From contig JAPMXV010000009.1 in the NCBI GenBank assembly GCA_026936335.1, forward strand, positions 124,001 through 188,000: DNA of 64,000 bases, given 5' to 3'. The stretch is from Mantamonas sphyraenae (Eukaryota; CRuMs; Mantamonadidae). Both the position numbers and the translations under genes were made by a program. Positions 1 to 12,218 of this stretch are shown here, piece after piece. The notes beneath the pieces are model-generated. The model ran no database searches and was not told the origin of the DNA. It worked only from the letters and a program-made list of their open reading frames with translations. The first letter of the stretch is position 1; the number at the start of each line of letters is the position of its first letter.

Positions 1-702
1 ATCGTGCAGATTGGTCATCTGCTGCATCAGCTCTACAAACCCCACCTCGCTCAGCCCGTACCGAGGATCCTCCACCGTGTGAAACCATTTCATCACCTGC
101 AGACGCGACGTTTTGCTGTATAATGAGTCGTAAACCGTCTGTTCGTCCTTCGATCGCTCTTCCCTGTCCAGTTTTTCCTTCGCTCCGTCGTCCTGGGGCC
201 CGTTGCCTCCACTTCCATTCCCGCTCCCGGCCCCGCTCCCTGTGCCCGCCGAGCCGTCCCCTTCTTCCCCCGTTGTTGTTCGATACTTGGCACTGCTCGA
301 CCCTATCCTCGACCGCAGCACCCCTGCCGACGTGCGTCCTCCGTGTCCGCTATCGTCCCCGTCGCCTCCTCCGTCCCTCGATGAGGAACCACCCGGTGAC
401 GCCCCGGCCCCAGCACTGCCTACTCCCACACCCGATCCGTTGCTCCCTGCCTTGTTCCCTCCCATGCCCACACTCATGCTCATGCTCATGCCGATGCTCT
501 CGCTACGCCTCCGCTTCAGCAGTGGCGACAACTCTCCTCCGCCAGGCTGTCCGCCATCCCCCCCTTCGTCCGCAGGCGTCAACGAATACCGCCGTTGCCG
601 CTCCCACGGCCGTAGTGCATACGTCCGCTCCAACACATCCGCCTCCTCCTGTTCGTTCAACTGCTGGATGATCGAGGTGACAAACTCAAGTTGCACCTCC
701 AT
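1..702 (-). CDS. Uncharacterised protein, 3' end outside window
   Basis: An open reading frame on the minus strand runs from an ATG at 702 to the left edge of the window without a stop (234 codons visible). It starts MEVQLEFVTSIIQQLN, followed by a Glu-rich stretch. Next comes a long Gly/Ser/Asp-rich, low-complexity section with a short basic patch (LLKRRRSES). After that, complexity rises again (QTVYDSLYSKTSRLQVMKWF), which suggests that a folded domain begins near the edge. An in-frame TAG lies upstream of the ATG, so this is the first usable start unless an upstream exon exists. I do not recognise the family. The gene follows the DOCK stop by about 115 bp on the same strand. Confidence 0.55.
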   Translation of the reverse strand, partial: MEVQLEFVTSIIQQLNEQEEADVLERTYALRPWERQRRYSLTPADEGGDGGQPGGGELSPLLKRRRSESIGMSMSMSVGMGGNKAGSNGSGVGVGSAGAGASPGGSSSRDGGGDGDDSGHGGRTSAGVLRSRIGSSSAKYRTTTGEEGDGSAGTGSGAGSGNGSGGNGPQDDGAKEKLDREERSKDEQTVYDSLYSKTSRLQVMKWFHTVEDPRYGLSEVGFVELMQQMTNLHD

Positions 703-817
703 CTCCTGCGCGTCTTCTTTGCACAGGCTGGCGCAGCCTCCCACCACCTACCCAAGATCCACACACTCCCTTCCTCACGCCATCCCATGGTCCACACACT
801 CTCTCTCTTCTTTTTTT

Positions 818-3800
818 TTATGCTTCGTCTTGCTCCTCCTCCTCTTCCTCGTCGTCTTCCGGAGGTGGCGGCGGAGGAGCCTCGTCCTCCCCAGCACCCG
901 CGCTCCCGCTGCTGCTCCCTGCGCCTGTGCTCTCCTCTGCCCCCTTGCCCTTCTTGATCACCACCTCGCCACGCAGGTACGGCTCCAATTCCTTGCACAG
1001 ATCCGCGTAACCCTGCATCATGCCCTGCTGCAGCAAGTCCGCCTTGCCCACGTACTCTTCGTTCAGCGCCAAGCCATCCTTGCATGCGTCCAGGAACGCC
1101 ACAAACTGGTTCGTCAGCTCTTCCACCAGTTCCGGCGGGTTCGGGTTGTTGGCCAGTCCCAGGAACGACTCGGCGATTTCCATCGAGCCTGCGTTGACCG
1201 TAATCAGCACGGAGCCCTGCAGACTTTGCTGCAACGTCACAATGTTGGCCTTGGTTGTGTTGGCAATGTCCTTGCGGATTTTCAGCACACGATCTCGGAT
1301 GGCTTCGATTCCCACCTCGATCGGCTGCATCTCCACGCTGCTCTTGCTCGTGATGCGCAGTCGCTTCTTCATGTACGGGAACGACGTCTCGGTGCTCAGA
1401 ATCGTCTTGCGCTTCCACTGCTCTGACGTCGGGCCTTGCGTCTTGCCGCTCAGCGTAAACGGCGTCACGTACTCAAACTGCGTCAGGTTCGTGCCCCGCT
1501 CGTAGATCGTCTGCCGGTTGCGCTCCTCCATCGGATCGTGATGCGGCGTCATCGCCGTAATCTGCAGGTACAGCTTGTCCGGATTCAGTTTCGATCGGTC
1601 CACGTCTCGCGAGTCCGGCAGCACCTCCACGTTCTCCTCACCGTACTTGCCGTAGAACACCGTCTTCAGCCGCTCCGACAGCTCAAACAGATGCGTCAGT
1701 TTCGGTTCCTTGTAGATAAACTCGGTGCCGTCCAGCTGGCCGCACAGCGCACCGTAGAAGCCCACACGGTAGTACTTGCCCAGCAGACGAGACTCGGTCG
1801 CTTCCCCCTGCACAATGTCCAGGAAGCACTGCTGCAGGTCCGCGTGGGCGTCCGCAAGTTCTTGGAACATGCGCAGCCGTTCGTACAGCGGCAGCAGGAT
1901 CTTGTACACGTCGTTTGCCTTTTCCATCAGCCCTGCGGCCTTGAAGTGCTCGATGCACTGGCGCAGCAGGTTCATCAGTCCCTCCTTGCTGAAGTACTTG
2001 TGCGTGATCAGGCCCTCCTGCTCCTCGTCCAGGCCCACATCGAACGGCGCCTCCTCCTCAGCCACCGACGGGTGGATGTGCACAAACGCCCCATAGCCAC
2101 CCACCGTCATCATCGATTGGTCCAGCTTGGCCAGTTCAGCGTCGTCCATCCCGGCCTCCTCCGCCTCTGCCACCTGTTGCTGCTCGTACACCAGCAGGTA
2201 CTCTGTGATCAGGGTCGCCGCATGCACCATCGTCATCCCTGCCTCGGCGTACTGTTCGTGCTTCACGTGAAAGTCCGCCAGCGACTCCAACCACGTCAGT
2301 CGCAGATCCGGTGCGTTGATGTACCCCTGCGCAATGCGGTACATCAGATCCGCCTGCATTTCCGGGTCGTCCTTGTGCTTCATCAGCGTCATCGAGTCGC
2401 GCAGGATGTTGCTCAGGTTGTCCATGAGACCGTGCACCTCCTCCACAAACGCCTCGTTCATCTCCACCACGTCTTCGTCCGCATAGCGCGGAATCGAAGC
2501 CATGGCACGGCGCACAAAGATGTCCTCCTGCAGGTTGGCGCCCACCAGCTTGTTCAGCGACACAGTCGTCTGCATCTTCATGCGCGTGATGTTGCCTCGC
2601 TCCAGGTTGTTCTCCCGCAGCAGCAGGTACACCAGCGCCGTGGCCTCGCGACGCGTCACCTTGTTGCGATCGTTGCAGTAGCGCAGAATCTCAAACACCA
2701 GCTCCTGGATGTAGTGCACGTTGGGCGCAAACAGCACACGGCGGAAGTGCAGCACGTAGTACCGCAGCACCGAAAACACGGCCGACAGCGATCGCTGCGT
2801 TTGCGGCAGACGCAGAAGCACCATGATCAAGTCAAACGTCGCTTGCATCGCCTTGCTCGGGTTGCCCTCGTTTGTCAGCAGGTTCAGCTGCGCGTCAAAG
2901 TTGCTCATCTGCGCAAACTCAAACAGCGTGTCCACCACCGTCAGCGCTGCCTCCACAAACAGGTTGCTCTCCTTGGCCGTGCTGATTTTCACCGGCTCCG
3001 TCTCACGCAGCGTGTTGTACGTCGTCGTCATTGTGCGCTTGGTCTTGAACTGCCGCGTGCCAAACTCCTCGCCCGTCGACAATTGGTCGCCCACATTCAC
3101 CGCCTTGTTGTTGGCCATACTCTTGTGTGCACTCTTCCACCCTCGCTCCGTGCCCACGTTGCGTCCGCGTGCCGTTGAGCGTCCGCCGCCCATCGAGTAC
3201 ATGCTTTCCAGCATGGCCTTGGTGGCACTCGTGCTCGACTTGCTCGCCGCCTCGCTTTCCATCTCCGTCAACTTCTCCACACCCAGGTAGCGGAACACCT
3301 GCGCACAGCCCACCAGCAGCTTCCAGAAGCCCAGCATGTCGCGCTGCGTGCATACCTTTTGCCACCAGTCCCGCAGCAGCCGCGGCGACGTGTTGCGGAT
3401 TACGTACAGGAATGAGATCAGCACGTCGCGCTTCTCGTCGTCGTCCATCTTCATGATCAGCTCCTGGTCGTCCACCATCAGCACCACGACGGAGAAGTAC
3501 AGGTCCATCACCCGTTGCCTGCGGCGCCTGTCCTTGTACCGCGGGTCAAAGTTGTGTCGCGCCAGAATCTGCCGCAGCGTACGGTACGCCTTGGCGCGGA
3601 TCTCCTTTTCCGCGTGTCCCAGGTAGCCCACCGTGTCCATGATCAGCAGGCCCGCCAGGTAGTGCTTCTTGCACAGCGAGTCCACAAACTGCGTGTCCTC
3701 CTGGATGTCCTCCACAAACGGCAGGTTCAGCGGCACGTAGTGCTCGTACGTGGTCACAATCTTGAGAAACTCAAACTTGATCTCAATCGTCACCTCGGTG

Positions 3801-6800
3801 GCGCTCACGGGCGAGCAGATCTCTTCCACCGTGCGCGAAATCATGTCAAACACGTGGCCGCGGTTCATGATGGCAAAGAGGTCCTTCAGGAAGTAGGCCA
3901 GGTTGCGGTTCAGATCCTTGGCCAGCGTCAGGCCCTTCTTGGACCGCTCGTGGATCTCCACCGCCAGCAGCTGCACCAGCGACTTGAGCCTGCGAATGAA
4001 CTGGATGTCCAGATAGTCCACGCGTGCGCGTGCGTCCATGAGCACCCCCTGGTCCTGCAGCTGCATGGTGATGCTCTTGACCATCAGGTCAAAGTAGAAC
4101 CACGCCACACGCAGGAAGGGCTCCAGCACAGCCCACGCCTGCTCGTTGACCACCAGCTCCAGCAGCAGCGTCACGAGTCGCTCGTACAGCGGCTTCTCCT
4201 CGCTGTGGTGCTTAAACACATAGTTGATGTATCCCGTCAGGTACGGCGAACGGTTTTGCCCGTGGTAGGCCATTTGCACCTTGTGCACGACCACTGCCAG
4301 CGTCTGGATCACTTCGCGCTGGCAGTCTCGCGATCGCTCCACAATGGCCCGCAGAAGGATGTCCAGAATCAGCGGCGCAAAGCGCACCAGCGTCTCGTCG
4401 TCCAGGTCGCGCAGATCCTGCACGCTCTCTGCAAACGCGTGTGTGTTCTTGTCCAGCAGCGCACGCTGTTCCGTGCTCAGTTCGCTCTTGTTCTGCGGCA
4501 GACCCGCGGGCAGCTCGTAGCAGTGCAGAAAGGTGTTGAGGGCGGCCTGTTGCGCGTACACCGACGACACCAGCTTGGTGCGCACGCGCAGCACGGGCTT
4601 GCCGTTGTCCGCCATGTTCTTCTTGCTGAACTCCTGGCCAAAGTAGTCCTCTTCGTTGTAGTGAGTGACCACCACCAGGTCGTGCACGCCGTCCTGCACC
4701 ACCACGTTGTCCTCGTACAAGCGCAGGTACGCCTGTCCGCCCAACGTCTCCAGGTGCCTGTCCTTCTCCTTCTTCTTAAACTCACACTGGATGTGATAGA
4801 CGCTAAACAGCAGATGGTGGCCCGGCTGCAACACCCACGGCAGGTCGACCTTGATCTCCGTACCCAGATTCACACTCTTCTGGTGATGGATGGTGTGTGT
4901 ACGTGCGTACAGCTCGCGTTCACCTGTCAAATACGAGTCGGGCGCGTACATGGCTGGCACGGGCTCGCCCAGCGGATCGTCGTTGGCTCGCAGCTCCACC
5001 TGCACACAAATGTTGCGCACCGTACCCTTGCCCGGGTTCTTGTTCATGTCCACCGAGTCCACGTACAGGTAGAGGTGGTTCACGTACGCTTGGTGCGGCA
5101 CCAGCTGCGGCGCAAAGGGAAACTCGGCCACCTCCTTGGCCACAATGCCGTTCCAATCAAAGTCCGACTCGGCACCGGGCACGTGCATGGTGACGCCCCC
5201 AGCCGACGACGACGCCGACGACGCCTCAGACGAGGTGGAATCGCGCTGTTCCTTGCCTTTGTCCTTGCCTCCCTTGGTCTTGCCTCCCTTGCCCTTGCCC
5301 TTGGTTTTGCTCGTGTCCACACTGTCCTTGAGCAGCACGGGCACATTGCGCGGGTCCAACAGCTCAACCTGGTCCAGGTGCTGCTGCTGTGTGGAAAAGG
5401 CCACCACGAGCATGCCCGGCACCGTTTTGGGCAGGCGCTTGGCGTTGCCCGCGCTCAATTCGTTCATGTTTTCGATGTACCATTCGTCAGAGGTGTCCTT
5501 GGGCAGCACCTGGTACATGGGATCAAACTCGATGTCGCCCACGAGCAGCGGAGCGCCTTCGCGATCAAACACGGGGCGCGCAGTCCATGCAAACGGCTGC
5601 CGGTAGTTCTTCAGCCGCTGGCAATACTCCTTGGCCGCATCACGTCGCTTGTCCGTCTCCTTGGTGTTTTTGTGCGTCTCCTTCATGTACAGCTTCATGG
5701 ACGAGTCGTAGTCGCCCTCGAGCACCTTGTACACACGCAGCAGCATCCAGATGTTTGGCGTGCGACGTGAGATGTTGAACACTCCGGTGGCAGTGAGCCG
5801 TGCCGTCTGTTCCACCATTTGCATCTGTACGTCGTCGTTCACATCAAACCAAAACTCCTCGCTCAGACGCACACCCTTGTTGATTTCAAACAGCGTCAGG
5901 CAGCAGAAGAACGGCTCCAACGGCCCGGCCGGCAGAATCAGCACCTTGCCACTGGCCATCAGTTGCATGCCTCGCTCCTCCTGCATCGGCTGGCCAAACT
6001 CGCGCGGGTCGTTGTACAGCTCGTCCTTCTCACCGCCACGCTCCTGAAACACCTGGAACAGATCCACGCGCTTGGATTCGTCCTGTGGGTGGTGGAGGGC
6101 GCAGGTGCAAGGCACATGTCATGTCGGCAGCCGGCGCGTGGGGCCCGTGTGTGAGACTTGTGGCTGGGACGGGGCGAGTGGGGTGGGAAATGCGGAGGTG
6201 GGCAAGGCGGTGCAAACGGGCACGTGTGGTGGCAGACCGACACGCAGGCATCCCGAGGCTGTGGGTGGACAGTCACACGTACGCGCAGCTCAGTCTCCCA
6301 GGACGGGAGCTGTTCAGAGGCCGGAGAGACGAGCAGGATGTCGAGTTCGTCGTCGGTGGAATCCAATCCCTCGTCGACGGGAGCGTCGCTCTTGTCGTCC
6401 GCCGGATTCTGGAACATGGTGGTGAGCTTGCTTTCAGTTTCTGCCTCTCCTTTCACTGTGGATGGACGGTGGGTCGAGGGCCAGGCCCGGTGGGGCCAGT
6501 AACGCATGTGTGTGAGCGCGAGGGCCGGCAAAGGGCGAATGGACGCAAAGGGAGGGTCTTGCCTTTTGCGTTGCGGTCGAGCTCAAACACGTGCTTGGGC
6601 ATCTCCTCCTCCTTGAGTTTGGTGGCCTCGATGGCCTCCACTTGGTATTGACGCTGGGTGACCACGTAATCCTGGCTCATGAGCAGCATTTGCTGACGCA
6701 CGGCCGCCGGCGTTTGCTCGTCTTCCAGCGCTCCCTCCTGCGAGGATTTGCGTGCAAAGGTGCGAAACGGGCCACGTGTGGCGCATCGGGAGACACTTGG

Positions 6801-7253
6801 GTCAGTAGACACACACAAAGGGGCAAAAGAACAAGGCATGTGGCGGGTGACGACACGTACAGGAATGGAGGCGTTGACGGTGCGCTGCACGTGTGGGCGG
6901 CGCTCGACAACGACGTCGTCCTCCGGGAAGGCCACGAGATCCTGGAGCGGTTCGTCTTCGATGGCAGCCTGGCGATGCATGGATTCAAAGTCCAGGGGCA
7001 TGCGGTCCCACTCTTCGCCCGGGTTCAGGGCATCGTTCTCCTCGGCAGTCATCTCCTTCATGGCGCCCATGCGGCCCGATTTGCGCAGGGTGCGGATCTT
7101 GGGCGTCGACGAGGCAGAGCCCGTCGACGCCTCGTCGTCCTCTGCAGCAGCCGAGGAGGAGGCGATAGCCAAGTCCTCCTCGTCCTCCTCGTCTTCAATG
7201 TCCACGGGACCCACGTCCAGATCGGCCAGTTCATCGAGGTCGTTGCCAGACAT
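818..7253 (-). CDS. DOCK-family guanine nucleotide exchange factor (zizimin/DOCK-C/D-like)
   Basis: Predicted Rho-family GEF of about 1,999 residues in four exons: 7253-6861, 6737-6563, 6449-6283 and 6082-818. All phases agree. Intron 2 uses a GC donor (AAAAG|GCAAGA). Introns 1 and 3 use GTACGT donors. The N-terminus is acidic. A C2-like DHR1 lies at roughly residues 580-715 (VNHLYLYVDSVD, then a beta-rich block). The C-terminal DHR2 spans about 1525-1955 and carries zizimin-like signatures (LRLTWLESLADFHVKH; IYKEPKLTHLFELSERL; ENVEVLPDS). DHR2 catalyses Rac/Cdc42 exchange in known members, and DHR1 binds phosphoinositides; those roles are family knowledge. The tail is Pro- and Glu-rich. Length matches the usual 1,900-2,100 residues. 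The substrate GTPase cannot be told from sequence alone. Confidence 0.9.
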
Positions 7254-7316
7254 GGTGTTGGCTGTGGATTTGGTTGGGTGTGGGGTGGTGAACGGTGGAT
7301 GTCCATTGACCTCTTC

Positions 7317-8213
7317 TCAATCGCCCGTGTAGCTCTTTGCAAACCGCCGCATGCGCTCCATGACTTTGCCAGCCTCATGGACAGTGTTTGGATCCATGCC
7401 TGCCTCGACAAGCAGGAGAAAGCATTCCCCGGTTTCGGGCGTTCCCAGCAATTGGGCAACTTCGAGTGGGTTCGCATAGCATCCTTCTTGGTGTACATCG
7501 GCACCTGCGTTCAATAGCGTGCGCAGGATGTTCGGAAAGCCGTGGATCGCGGCTGTGTGCGCGGGAGCCAAGCCGTTGTGTCCCGTCCTGTTCACATCGG
7601 CCCCATGCTCAAGAAGGACATCCACCACGTCTTTCCATCCAAAACTGCAGGCTGCACACAAGGCAGTACGGCCGTCTGCCCGTTGCACGTTGGGAGAGAC
7701 TCCCGAACGGAGGAGCAGGGACAAAACCCCTGCGGAATTGCTGCTGACGGCTCTCACAAGCAAACCAGCCACATCATTCTCTTCCATGTCCTCCAAGGTG
7801 GCACCCGCGTCCACAAGAAGCGTGGTTGTGTCGCGATGCAGGTTCTGTGCCGCCAGTGCGAGTGCGTTCCACCCGTCGAACTTCCGGAGCGTCAGATCCG
7901 CCCCAAGCTCCAACAACGCCTGCACCGTGTCGCTATGCCCACTTCGTGCCGCCCACATCAGAGCTGTCCATCCGTCGTCACGTGTGGCGTCTATGTGCGC
8001 GCCTGCTTCCACCAGCGCTTCCACCAACTCCACCCGGTTCTGCATGGCAGCAAGCATCAGTGCAGTCGTGCCGTTGGATGTAGTGCCATTTGGGTCCGCC
8101 CCTGCTTTCAGCAACTCCATCGCTGCCTCGACATTTCCAGCCTCAAGCCGTTGGCACAGTTTGGACTCTTGCAAAGACATGGTGGCGTTTTCATTGGCTC
8201 CGCCATCGGCCAT
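7317..8213 (-). CDS. Ankyrin-repeat protein
   Basis: A single-exon protein of 298 residues made almost entirely of about eight ankyrin repeats. Typical cores are visible (GTTALMLAAMQNRVELVEAL, DGWTALMWAARSGHSDTVQA, DGRTALCAACSFGWKDVVDV). No other domain, signal peptide or membrane segment is seen. It probably acts as a protein-binding scaffold, but no partner can be named. The start codon lies only about 8 bp after the MCM8 stop on the same strand. Its promoter and 5' UTR must therefore lie inside the MCM8 3' end, or the two share a transcript. Confidence 0.85.
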   Translation of the reverse strand: MADGGANENATMSLQESKLCQRLEAGNVEAAMELLKAGADPNGTTSNGTTALMLAAMQNRVELVEALVEAGAHIDATRDDGWTALMWAARSGHSDTVQALLELGADLTLRKFDGWNALALAAQNLHRDTTTLLVDAGATLEDMEENDVAGLLVRAVSSNSAGVLSLLLRSGVSPNVQRADGRTALCAACSFGWKDVVDVLLEHGADVNRTGHNGLAPAHTAAIHGFPNILRTLLNAGADVHQEGCYANPLEVAQLLGTPETGECFLLLVEAGMDPNTVHEAGKVMERMRRFAKSYTGD

Positions 8214-8220
8214 CGCCCAG

Positions 8221-8937
8221 TCAACCCTGTGAATACCCTACCTGCAGTTTGTACACTCGTGGGCCGCGCTTAAGCAGGTAATTTTGTGTGTTGAGCATCT
8301 CCATGAAGCCCCAAAAGTCGTGCATGGCCACGCCGACCTCCTCGGCATACCGCTTGAGATCGGACACGTTAAACTCGTAGCAGTGCAACCTTTGTGCCAC
8401 GCGGTTGAGATGTGCCACAAACTGAGTCACCTGCTTCTTCTTGCTCATGCCCGTGGAGCGCGTAAAATCCACCACACCGTTCTCGTCCACAAACGTGTCG
8501 AACAACGACTCCTTCATGAGTTCCACGACGTCACGCGCGTCCTGCTCCAGTACAATCTCGCGCAGTTCGAGCCTCGCACGCGCCTCTGCCAACCGGATCA
8601 GCGCCTCCAGCTGCCGGGTGGTGATTGGTGTCGAATCTGCGCTGTGGTAGTTCTTGCGCAGCGTCAGATAGAAATCCTGCAGCACACGACGTGCTGCGTT
8701 TGATAACCTTGGATGCACAAACTTGCGTGCATATGTGATGTACACGCGAAGCAGCGACGCAGGTATGGGTTCAAACTTATCGTCGTCGTCGTCATCGTCA
8801 TCATCGTCGGCATCGCCAAGCCCGTGCCTGCGCATTTCAGCCAACTTGCGATGAAGGGCGTTGGGTGCACGCAGTCGCTCCAGAATCGGTTTCGAGGGCG
8901 AGTCGTCCAGGCCTGGAATCTGGAGCCGGGATCCAGA

Positions 8938-8975
<38 letters not shown>

Positions 8976-11030
8976 GCTTTTCCGGTGATTCACTTGCCCA
9001 TCCAGAGCCAAATGCCAGGCGCGGAGTGGTGTGCAGTGAACCTGAACCGCGGCTGTTCTTGGTGGGGGTCACAAGGTCGTCCACCTCGTTGGACGTGTTG
9101 CGCTGCCTGGAGTTGCTTGCACTGTGCAGACTGATCACATGCTCAGACAGAAAGTGGTCCATCTCTTCGTCGGGTTTGTCCAGCAGGACAAAGATGAGGT
9201 CGAAACGCGAGAGAATGGTCGGCGGCAACTTCAGATTCTCGGGAACCGTCTTGGCCCGGTTGTAGTGACCTCCGGCTGGGTTTGCGGCTGCAATGACACT
9301 CGTGCGTGCAGGCAGCGTGCACACAAGGCCTGCTTTGGCCACGCTGATGCTTTGCTGCTCCATGGCCTCGAGGAGGGCAGGGTGTTCTCCGCCCATCTTG
9401 TCAAACTCGTCGATGCAACAGCAGCCCTGGTCGCCCAGCACCAGAGCGCCGGCCTCCAGGGCAAAGTCGCCCGAGATGGGGTCTTTGAGCACGGTGACAG
9501 TAAGACCAGACGTGGTCGTTGTGTTGCCGCACACGTACACCCCACGAGGCGACAACTGCGAGACCGCATGCAGCATCTGGCTCTTTCCCAGGCCCGGATC
9601 TCCGACCACCAGGACGTGTGGGTCGCCACGGATGCTCACCTTGCTCTTGTCCTGCGCATACTTTGCAGAACCGCCAAACAGGGCAAGCGCAAGTCCAGCT
9701 TTGACCAGCTCGTGGCCGTAGATGGCCGGACAGATGCTGTTCACAATTAGACGAAAGAGCTGGTCGACGTCGCTGATGTGTTGGATGGCATACAGGTCTT
9801 TGATGGAGAACTGCATAAAGTTCATCGTGCCGGTTTCCTGCTCCTTTGTGTTTTGCACCGAGTTGGCGTCGATGTACAGGAAGAACATGGTGCGGCTCTT
9901 GCGGGGACCACTCTCGCTGCTCAGTGCCTTGACTACACCGGACACGGTGACAATGTCACCAGGCACGCAACTGTCCACGAGATCGTCCGTAAGTTCGCAC
10001 TCCACCGTCCGTGGCACGCGTCCCGAGCCCATCGCATCGTCGCTTAAGATCTCCTGCACGCGCACCTTTTGCCAGTCGCGTGTCACTGCCTTTGTGCGAT
10101 GCGGCTCAAACATGGTCGAGCGACAGCCCGTGAGGCCGCAGCGCTGCGGCACCTCAAACTTGCCGTCGCGGAAATTGACCCAGAAGTGGGTGTTGCACTT
10201 GATGCACTCGAATTGCATCTTTTGCACCACCGGTTTGATGATGCTCACGCGGATCACCGTGCCGCGAATGCTGATAAACTTGCCCAGCGAGTTGGCCTTG
10301 AGCGACTTGAGCAGTGTAAACGGCTGGTAGTTCAAAAGGCGGACGTTGATGCGCACCTCGCTTGCTTCAAGCTCCTTCAGCAGCTCCGGGTCTTCCATCT
10401 CCTCCTGGGTGGGTTTGAACGCAACATGGTGGGCCGCCAACGCCAAACATGCGAGCGTCGTCTCCGGATCCTCCTGCACCGTTGTGGACATATGATGAAG
10501 ATCACTATCACTCAGCAGTGATTGAAAGTCCACCTGGATGGCGCCCGTTTTGACCACCTCCTCCTGTGTGTGTGTGGATGCGCCGGGGTGTGAGCACTTT
10601 CGCGGCGGGGTTCTCGGGAACCCAAAAAAGTGGCGCCAACAACCACCCTCGGCGACCCGTCCCGCGCGGTAGAAACACATGCACATGGTACGGCCCAACG
10701 TACGCGATCTACAAGCTTTCGATGCTTGGTTTGAAAGAACTTCACCATGTTTTCGATGCGATTTATACGGGTGTCGACCGTGGAAAGATCGGACTCGGGA
10801 AAGTAGAGGTCCCAACCACGGTACTGGGTGCTGCCATAGGACGGCTCCACCATCAGTGGCAGTGGTTGTGCGCCTTGATGGAACACCGGTGAAGACGAGC
10901 GACTGTAGCCGCCCCCGCCGCCTCCATGTGCACGCCGGCCACCGCCACCGCCGCCTCCACGCCCTCTGCCACGACCCCTTCCACGTGAATACCCTCCACC
11001 GCGTTTTCCATACCCTCCTTTGGCGGGCAT
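8221..11030 (-). CDS. MCM8: MCM8 helicase
   Basis: Homologue of MCM8, the AAA+ helicase that works with MCM9 in homologous recombination and interstrand-crosslink repair (family knowledge). Two exons, 11030-10704 and 10563-8221, give 889 residues; human MCM8 has 840. The donor is GTACGT and the acceptor follows a CA repeat. The N-terminus is Gly/Arg-rich with RGRGRG motifs, then the MCM8-type GWDLYFPESDLS block. Next come a zinc-binding Cys cluster (CIKC, later CGLTGC), Walker A GDPGLGKSQ, Walker B CCCIDEFDKM and arginine finger LSRFD. A Ser homopolymer (AGC repeats near 8938-8973) and an Asp run interrupt the C-terminal lid. Identity as MCM8 rather than MCM9 rests on close matches such as IPRTVECELTDDLVDSCVPG. 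Confidence 0.95.
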
Positions 11031-11101
11031 TTGCTGTTGTGTTGGTTGGGATTGGGGATTGGAATTTGCCGCGCGACCCTGCCAAACCCAGTTTTCCCGG
11101 C
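11031..11101. promoter_or_regulatory. Shared 5' flank of MCM8 and YOD1
   Basis: Only 71 bp separate the divergent start codons of MCM8 (minus) and the OTU deubiquitinase (plus), so both core promoters must lie in or overlap this gap. No TATA box or other named element is evident. The role is inferred from position only. Confidence 0.4.
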
Positions 11102-12127
11102 ATGCGCGTCAAGGTGAAGCACCCAAACGGGGAAGATGCGCTGGATCTGGAGGACACGGCGACGCGGGACGACCTGGAAGCACTGGTGATGAGCGTGTCT
11201 GGCATCCTGCCCAACTGCCAGCTGCTGCAGATTGCAGGGTTCCCACGCCGCACCACCATCGAGTGCGGCGCAGACGACCAGCTCGCCTCGTCGGTGGGGC
11301 TGCAGGACGGCGACATGATCTTTGTCAGCGAGACGGAGCCTCGTGAGGAGGAGGAGGAGGAAGACGAAGACGAGGACGAGGAGAACGAGGCGGAAGCAAG
11401 CGCAGACGCCATGGCGACCGAGCAGGTGTCCTCGTCCACACACACATCCCACGCGTCCACGTCGACGGTAACACTGCCAGAGCCCGTGTATTCCACGCAG
11501 CATCCGGCCCAGTTGATTGACAGCGGCGACACAGTGGTGCGCCGAGTGATCGATGCCGACAACTCTTGCCTTTTCAACGCCCTCACGTACCTGTTGGAGG
11601 GTGACAAGACGCTAGGGTACAAGTTGCGGAGTCTGGTGGCTGAGGAGGTGGCCAAGGACCCCGAAACGTACAGCGAGGTGGTGTTGGAGAAGAGCAACGC
11701 GGCCTACTGCCAGTGGATCCTCCGCGACGAATCCTGGGGTGGGGCACTGGAATTGGGCATTCTCAGCCACGCTTACCGCACACAAATCCGTGTGTTTGAC
11801 ACACAATCCAAACGCATCGACTCGTACGGCGATGGGTATGCGCAGTGTGTGTTTTTGATCTACGACGGCGTTCATTTCGACGCCCTGGCCGCCACCGCCA
11901 GTCCTGACTACCCGGACGACCTGGACATCCGCATTTTCAATCCCAACGATGACATTGCCATTGCCAAGGCGCAGGCTGTGGCGGAGGAGGCGAACAAGGC
12001 GAGGCAGTTCACCGACACGGCCAACTACACGCTTCGCTGCCTTGTCTGCCAACAGGGGCTCAAGGGAAACGAGGAAGCGGTGCAACATGCAACCAGCACG
12101 GGACACACCAACTTTGCCGAGTTTTGA
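11102..12127 (+). CDS. YOD1: OTU deubiquitinase YOD1/OTU1
   Basis: Homologue of YOD1/Otu1, a cysteine protease that trims ubiquitin on p97/VCP-bound ERAD substrates (family knowledge). Single exon, 341 residues. A UBX-like beta-grasp N-terminus (MRVKVKHPNGEDALDLEDTA) leads into a Glu/Asp-rich linker. The OTU domain carries the catalytic motif DADNSCLFNAL with Cys near residue 156 and the His in DGVHFDAL near 257. A C-terminal C2H2 zinc finger follows (CLVCQQGL, then HATSTGHTNF). Domain order and length match the family. The ATG at 11102 opens directly on the UBX-like domain. The frame stays open further upstream, but that lies within the shared promoter gap. Confidence 0.95.
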   Translation: MRVKVKHPNGEDALDLEDTATRDDLEALVMSVSGILPNCQLLQIAGFPRRTTIECGADDQLASSVGLQDGDMIFVSETEPREEEEEEDEDEDEENEAEASADAMATEQVSSSTHTSHASTSTVTLPEPVYSTQHPAQLIDSGDTVVRRVIDADNSCLFNALTYLLEGDKTLGYKLRSLVAEEVAKDPETYSEVVLEKSNAAYCQWILRDESWGGALELGILSHAYRTQIRVFDTQSKRIDSYGDGYAQCVFLIYDGVHFDALAATASPDYPDDLDIRIFNPNDDIAIAKAQAVAEEANKARQFTDTANYTLRCLVCQQGLKGNEEAVQHATSTGHTNFAEF

Positions 12128-12218
12128 GTGCTGAATTTGAGCGGGAAGGAGGCGCTTTGGGGACCAGGACAACAACTGCCGAAAAACCACACCCCACACA
12201 CCCACTCCATAGCCCCCG

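Noticed and set aside
3515-5770. Long plus-strand open frame of 751 codons
   Set aside because: It lies fully opposite the DOCK coding exon, is rich in His/Val/Leu/Arg with no domain, and reflects the codon bias of the true minus-strand gene.
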